From Paroedura picta (Eukaryota > Chordata > Lepidosauria > Squamata > Gekkonidae): a stretch of DNA of 64,000 nt. The DNA lies in the NCBI RefSeq assembly GCF_049243985.1, contig NC_135371.1:5171501-5235500 (forward strand), written 5' to 3'. Made by a program: the position numbers and the translations under genes. The notes beneath the pieces were generated by a model. The model ran no database searches. It was not told where the DNA came from and saw nothing but the letters and a program-made list of their open reading frames with translations. Below are positions 59,044 to 64,000 of this stretch, piece by piece; positions within the stretch are counted from its first letter, which is position 1, and each line of letters begins with the position of its first letter.

Positions 59044-60062
59044 ACAGTATTTGGGTCAAATAGACATACAGCAATTGTAATAATGACAGCAATAAAAGAG
59101 GATAACAATCAAAGAGGTCCATGGTTCAGTTCAGGGACATGGAGTCTTTCATCCTATGGGAGGGAAGTTCAGGGGCCCAGCAGGTGTTGTTGGTTCCTGC
59201 TGACCACAACTGAATGCCTGGTGGAAGAGCTTGTTATAAGATGAAAGAACCATTTCAGTGCTGTCAGTACAGTCCTGTAGCGTAGAGGTGAGGATAAAGC
59301 GTTGCTTTCAAAGAGACAAAAAGACTCTTGGTTTCAGACAGGTTGGTCCTAAAGGGGATATAAAGCCAGTGGAGGTGGTCTCAAGGGGGATGCAGGTCAC
59401 AGTAGAGGAACGATAGGGATGTGAGTGTCCTGTATAGTGCAGGGGGTTGGACTGGATGACCCAGGAGGTCCCTTCCAACTCTTTTATTCTATGATTATGG
59501 TTGTCTGTAAAGAAAGAAAATTACCCTTGATGCGGTGATTCAGAATCAGATGCCTCTGCCCTTTTTCTCTCTTGCGTGACTGAGCTCCATCCAAATGGTA
59601 CAATCTCTTCATGTTCATGGCCTTGAGGAATCCGGCCAGGTGGAAAAGACTTAATAAAGATGTTATAAAAAAACAAATCAATGTGACAGCAGGTATTCTT
59701 CCCCAAATAGCCTTTATCCTACACACAAACGTACACAAGACTAGATGTTCATACGACTGAATAAGGATAAAGAAACACAAGTCAACTGGGAAGCAGGTTG
59801 AGCTCAAAAACCAACAGAAATTGGGTGTTGCCATAGTTGTACTGTAAAGAACTTGAAAGCTCACGACTTGAATAAATCTTTGTTGGTCTTAAAGATGCTA
59901 CTGGACTCTGATTTTGTTGTGCTACTACAGACCAACATGGCTACCCACTTGAATCTATCTTCATGATTTGTGACCCTCAAGATGGATATGAAGAAAATTT
60001 CCCTCAGTAGTATAGCAGAGAGTTAACTTGTGAGTCCATTTCACAGATAACACTGATTTACA
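59044..60062. other. 3' flank of gene F
   Basis: No gene. A CR1 tail lies at 59430-59500. 59600-59850 matches the 3' flank of B. An unclassified repeat sits at 59858-59958 (TTTGTTGGTCTTAAAGATGC). Confidence 0.55.
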
Positions 60063-60083
60063 ATGAAAAATATCATCAGAGAA

Positions 60084-60994
60084 TCAACTTCCATCTTGAC
60101 CTTTCCTCCTGAGAAGGTCCTTGATATTCAGATCCGATTTCATTACAATGATATAACATTTGGGGACGAAGATGCAGCCCAACAGCCCAGCACTGGAGGC
60201 CAAGATGGAGAAGATCTGCACAGCGACCATGTATTTCCCCTTGGTGCTCAGGTAGGTGGGCACAAAGGACACCCACACACTGCAGAAGACCAGCATGCTG
60301 AAGGTGATCAGCTTGGCTTCATTGAAGGCCCCAGGAAGCTTCCTGGCCAGGAAGGCCACTGTGAAGGAGATGGCAGCCAGGAAGCCCATGTAGCCCAGGA
60401 CAACGTAAAACATGACCACAGAACCTTCATTGCATTGCAATATGATCTGTCCATGCTGGGAATGCATGTCAAAATCTGGGAAAGGGGGAGAGATACCCAG
60501 CCAGAGGGCACAGAAGCCAATCTGAACAGAGGAACAAGAAAGGACAATAGACTTTGCCAGACTCTTCCCCATCCATTTCCTCATCCTGTTCCCTGGCTGG
60601 GTGGCCATGAAGGCCACCACCACAGTGATTGTTTTAGCCAACACAGAGGAGACAGCAACTGAAAAGATGGTGCTGAAAGCTGTTTGTCGGAGAAGGCAGG
60701 TCACCCTCCTTGGCTGACCAATGAATAGAAGGCAGGACAGGAAGGAAAGCAGGAGTGAGATGAGAAGAATGAAGGTGAGGTCTCGGTTGTTAGCTTTGAC
60801 TATTGGCGTGTCCATATTTCTAATGAAGATTCTCAGAATGAGAAGTGTGGCTATGGACAAGAACAGGACCAAAGTGATGAAGGTAACCCCCAAAGTCTCT
60901 TCATAAGAAAGGAAAGTCACTTCTTTGGGAATGCACTGAGTGTGGTCAGGGTTGGGATACTGATCTTCTGGGCATTTGGTGCAACGATTTGCAT
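60084..60994 (-). CDS. V2R-F exon 6 (seven-helix domain)
   Basis: 911 nt, [20 protein letters not shown] to [25 protein letters not shown] has V substitutions where paralogs read AMFYGAL. Confidence 0.9.
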
Positions 60995-63900
60995 CTGGAA
61001 GGAAAAAGGAGAGACTAAAGCATCATATTTATCTAATTCATATCCACCTCAAAATGGATTCATTTGCATTCCATAGAGTCAAATTCCATGAGGGAGAGCT
61101 TTTTTTTGGGGGGGGGTACTTTTACAATGCTAAATGTCCATTGTGTCTTTGGGTGTTGTGGCTACTGGTGTGGACTGTCACCAAGAGGACCTGAAAGATC
61201 AACAGGGAGGTGCTCCCTATGTAAAGTTAGGCTGGCCAAAGCTGTTTCGGATGACTTCTGTTCAAATGTCACCGAAATCAAAAAGAGGACTGAGTGAAAG
61301 CACCAATTATGTGGAAGAACAACCGATGCTCACGGGGAGATGAAAAACATTGCAAACCAGCATTGCTGGTTTAACATGCATTTTTCCACCTCAAGGGTTC
61401 CTGGGTGATAAAAATATAACTCAGATATAGGAGAGCTGCTGAGAGCCAGCTTGGTGTAGTGGTTAGGAATGCCGTCTTCTAATCTGGTGAGCCGGGTTGG
61501 ATTCTGCACTCCCCCACATGTAACCAAGCAGTAATATAAGCTCTCTCTCAGCCTCCCCTCCCTCGCAGGTTGTCTGTTGTGGGGAGAGGAAAGGGAAGGG
61601 GATTGTAAGCCGCTTTGAGACTCCTTTGAATAGAGAAAAGCGGCATATAAGAACCAACTCTCCTTCTTCTAAACTTCTTTAGTACAGCATTCCCTCCCCT
61701 CTGCAAACACTGCCCAGCCTTGAAGCCTCGGTCCCAACTGGGAGAAACGCCATTGGTCCTTTGAAGGTCAGCTGACGGGAGGCTGAGTCAGCAGTTTGGC
61801 GGTGGAGGTAGATCAAGTGGTGCTCAAGAGCAGCATTTCACGTTCCGTCCACTGGAGGCTTAGCAGAGATAGACCTCAGCGTTAGTATAGGGGGGAGTGC
61901 TCTACTAGAAATAAATGGCTGAAACTAAGCCAAAGAAACAATCATGACTTAAACATTGTGTGTGGAGATTCTCATTCAGTTAGAAATAAATTGAACGATC
62001 CCACTGTATTCTCAAACCAGCCCAGTAGAAGCACAAGTGGCCCCAAATCACTGCTCTGCCCTGAGTGATATCAATGGGTCACAGGATCCAATGGGATTGC
62101 GGAACATTTGGGGGACACATAACAATGCTTACAGTTACGTCCTCAAAGACTCCAATGAAGCCTGATTCTCCTGAGAGAACTGACCCTGCAAATGAAGGAC
62201 CACCATGGATGGCGTTGCATCACAAGATGTCATAGTCCCATTGTATACGGCACTGGTCAGACCACACCTGGAGTATTGTGTGCAGTTCTGGAGGCCTCAC
62301 TTCAAGAAGGATGTAGATAAAATTGAAAGGGTACAGAGGAGAGCGACGAAGATGATCTGGGGCCAAGGGACCAAGCCCTATGAAGATAGGTTGAGGGACT
62401 TGGGAATGTTCAGCCTGGAGAAAAGGAGGTTGAGAGGGGACATAATAGCCCTCTTTAAGTATTTGAAATGTTGTCACTTGGAGGAGGGCTGCAGAGGAAA
62501 GGACGCGCAGTAATGGGTTTAAACTACAAGTACAACGATATAGGTTAGATATCAGGGGGAAAAATTTCACAGTCAGAGTAGTTCAGCAGTGGAATAGGCT
62601 GCCTAAGGAGGTGGTGAGCTCCCCCTCACTGGCAGTCTTCAAGCAAAGGTTGGATACACACTTTTCTTGGATGCTTAGGGCTGATCCTGCGTTGAGCAGG
62701 GGGTTGGACTAGATGGCCTGTATGGCCCCTTCCAACTCTATGATTCTATCAACAACCATGAATGGCACTGAAAGCAACAATGCCTGATGGAGCTGAACTT
62801 CTCTCCACACTCACCAGCAATTACCCAGAAGCCTCTCCCCAGGAGGTCTCTCCTTTGAAAACTGGAAAAGAACAATTTGTCCGCAAAATTCTAGAACAAT
62901 GCTGAGAAAAACACAAATGGATTCTTAGCTCCATAGCCAGGAGAACATCCTTTTCCCCCGTCACCCACCTTCCTGAGAGGAGATGGTTCCTTCCCCACAC
63001 AGAGAACAGTCAAAGCAGCAAATGGGCTTCCCTTCCAGGGCCACCTTCACATATCCAGGGAGGCAGCTGTTGGCACACCTGGAATCAGGCATCCTCTGCA
63101 GACAAAGACAAGGAGCTTTATTTGAGGAAAGGAGATCTCATTCACTGGGGAAGGGCATTTTTAATATAAGATTTATAAAAGGCAGATATGATGAAAGTTA
63201 CATTCCACGTGCTTATTGCTAGCCAATTTAACTATTATTTAAACTGAAAAGCTCAGAAATCTCACATGGATGACACTGAATAGATGTTTAGACCTTACAC
63301 AACCAATCTCCCCACCTGCTTGTACCAGGGGGGCCACACAATAGCAGCCTGATCCAGGGTCAGCTTCATCTCCCCCGAGGCCTGTCTTTCAATGCTCCCA
63401 ACTTTGACGCTCTGGAAGGAAAGGTTGGTCAACATGATCATGTTCACAATGTCCAAGTTGGCTTCCAGGGCCCCATTTTCACCCAAATCGATTCCACCCA
63501 CAGAAGTGTTTTGATGCTGGTAGCGTCTCAGGAAAGGATGAAGCTGGAATCACAGGGAGAAATAACAGAGTTTAGAAGACCAAAGACAAGAACAAATTTT
63601 CTACGCAGCACAGGAACTGACTGTCTAAGGAGATGGTGAGCTTCCCCTCAATGGTGGTCTTCAAACAGCGGCTGGACAGATTCTTATCCTGGAGGCTTAA
63701 AGCTGATCCTCCATTGAGCAGGGGGTGAGATTAGATGGTTCATATGGCCCCCTCCAACTCTAGGATAGTATGATTCTATGAGGGAGTTCCCAAAGAGAGT
63801 CCAACATTGGATGTGCCTCAGACATTTGCTAATGGCTATGTGACAACCATCCTAGACTGGATGCACAATAATCCTTTCAAAGAGAAACTGCTGATTAGTA

Positions 63901-64000
63901 TTCTTCATTCACAGGGGAATGGATACCTGCCAAGGCTGGATTCGCTCATGTTCTCGTCTCCTTCCTCCAGCCCTTGTTGTCCTTTCAGACCTGGAGGAGT
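60084..64000 (-). CDS. V2R gene F, 3' part (end of exon 3 to exon 6)
   Basis: Exon 6 60994-60084, exon 5 63095-62969, exon 4 63543-63316, and the last 74 nt of exon 3 (64000-63927) before the window ends. All visible exons are open with standard lengths. Exon 6 shares [17 protein letters not shown] and [17 protein letters not shown]-type residues with gene B rather than C, D or E, and its 3' flank also aligns with that of B. Intron 5 took a CR1 3' fragment and a SINE. Intron 3 is short (383 nt) and retains an old CR1 relic. Exons 1-2 lie beyond the right edge, so integrity is unknown. Confidence 0.88.
61442..61669 (+). mobile_element. SINE family 1, intron 5 of F
   Basis: AGCCAGCTTGGTGTAGTGGT head, shortened middle, CTCCTTCTTCT tail. 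Confidence 0.85.
62217..62749 (+). mobile_element. CR1 LINE 3' fragment, intron 5 of F
   Basis: CACAAGATGTCATAGTCCCA to ATGATTCTAT. A short deletion after GGAGGAGGGC removes the GCAGGATGCTGTTTCC segment present in other copies. The site is uninterrupted in E (about 50270). Confidence 0.9.
62969..63095 (-). CDS. V2R-F exon 5
   Basis: 127 nt, [20 protein letters not shown] to GEGTISSQE. Confidence 0.88.
63316..63543 (-). CDS. V2R-F exon 4
   Basis: 228 nt, [20 protein letters not shown] to IVWPPWYKQ. Confidence 0.88.
63600..63783 (+). mobile_element. Ancient CR1 relic, intron 3 of F
   Basis: Orthologous to 26372-26637; GAACTGACTGTCTAAGGAGA to ATGATTCTATGAG. Confidence 0.65.
63927..64000 (-). 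CDS. V2R-F exon 3, 3' end
   Basis: Encodes [19 protein letters not shown] then donor GTATCC; cut by the window edge. Confidence 0.85.

Overview
The window is vertebrate genomic DNA and looks squamate, possibly a gecko; the squamate call is an inference. It shows spliced vomeronasal type-2 receptor (V2R) exons, young CR1 LINEs ending in ATTCTATG-type repeats, a BovB/RTE LINE tail, tRNA-derived SINEs resembling the Sauria type, hAT-type elements with 8-bp target duplications, and a decayed Ty3/Gypsy element. No prokaryotic gene organisation, CRISPR array or functional RNA gene was seen.

The core is a tandem, head-to-tail array of V2R genes, all on the minus strand. I name them A to F in order of rising coordinate. 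A (2603-4435) shows only exons 1-2 and continues off the left edge. B (11368-19740) has all six exons but a 2-nt deletion in exon 3, so it is probably a pseudogene. C (21653-32547), D (37833-44618) and E (48269-57103) are complete and open. F (60084-64000) shows the end of exon 3 and exons 4-6, with its 5' part off the right edge. The exon architecture is rigid: 206 / 292 / 834 / 228 / 127 / 911 coding nt with intron phases 2,0,0,0,1, giving about 865 residues: signal peptide, Venus-flytrap ligand domain, NCD3G cysteine-rich linker and family-C seven-helix domain. All splice sites read are GT-AG.

The array grew by segmental duplication of whole genes with their flanks. About 0.4-0.8 kb upstream of each start codon is alignable between A, B, C, D and E, and intergenic stretches between B/C, C/D and E/F are paralogous. 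Transposon insertions date the steps. A and C share one CR1 insertion in intron 2, and each copy later took a hAT element at a different place. B, C and E share a SINE-in-CR1-tail insertion in intron 3. Several MITEs, SINEs, CR1 tails and one solo LTR are private to one gene, with the empty site visible in sister genes.

The genes do not form a pathway. V2Rs are alternative chemosensory receptors, typically expressed one or a few per basal vomeronasal neuron, signalling through G-alpha-o and TRPC2 (family knowledge). I did not find a new type of biological system. The most interesting content is the layered history of the array: exon-type mosaicism between paralogs, the shared and private insertions, an orphan scrap of exon 6 between E and F, and an unusual basic tail at the end of exon 3.
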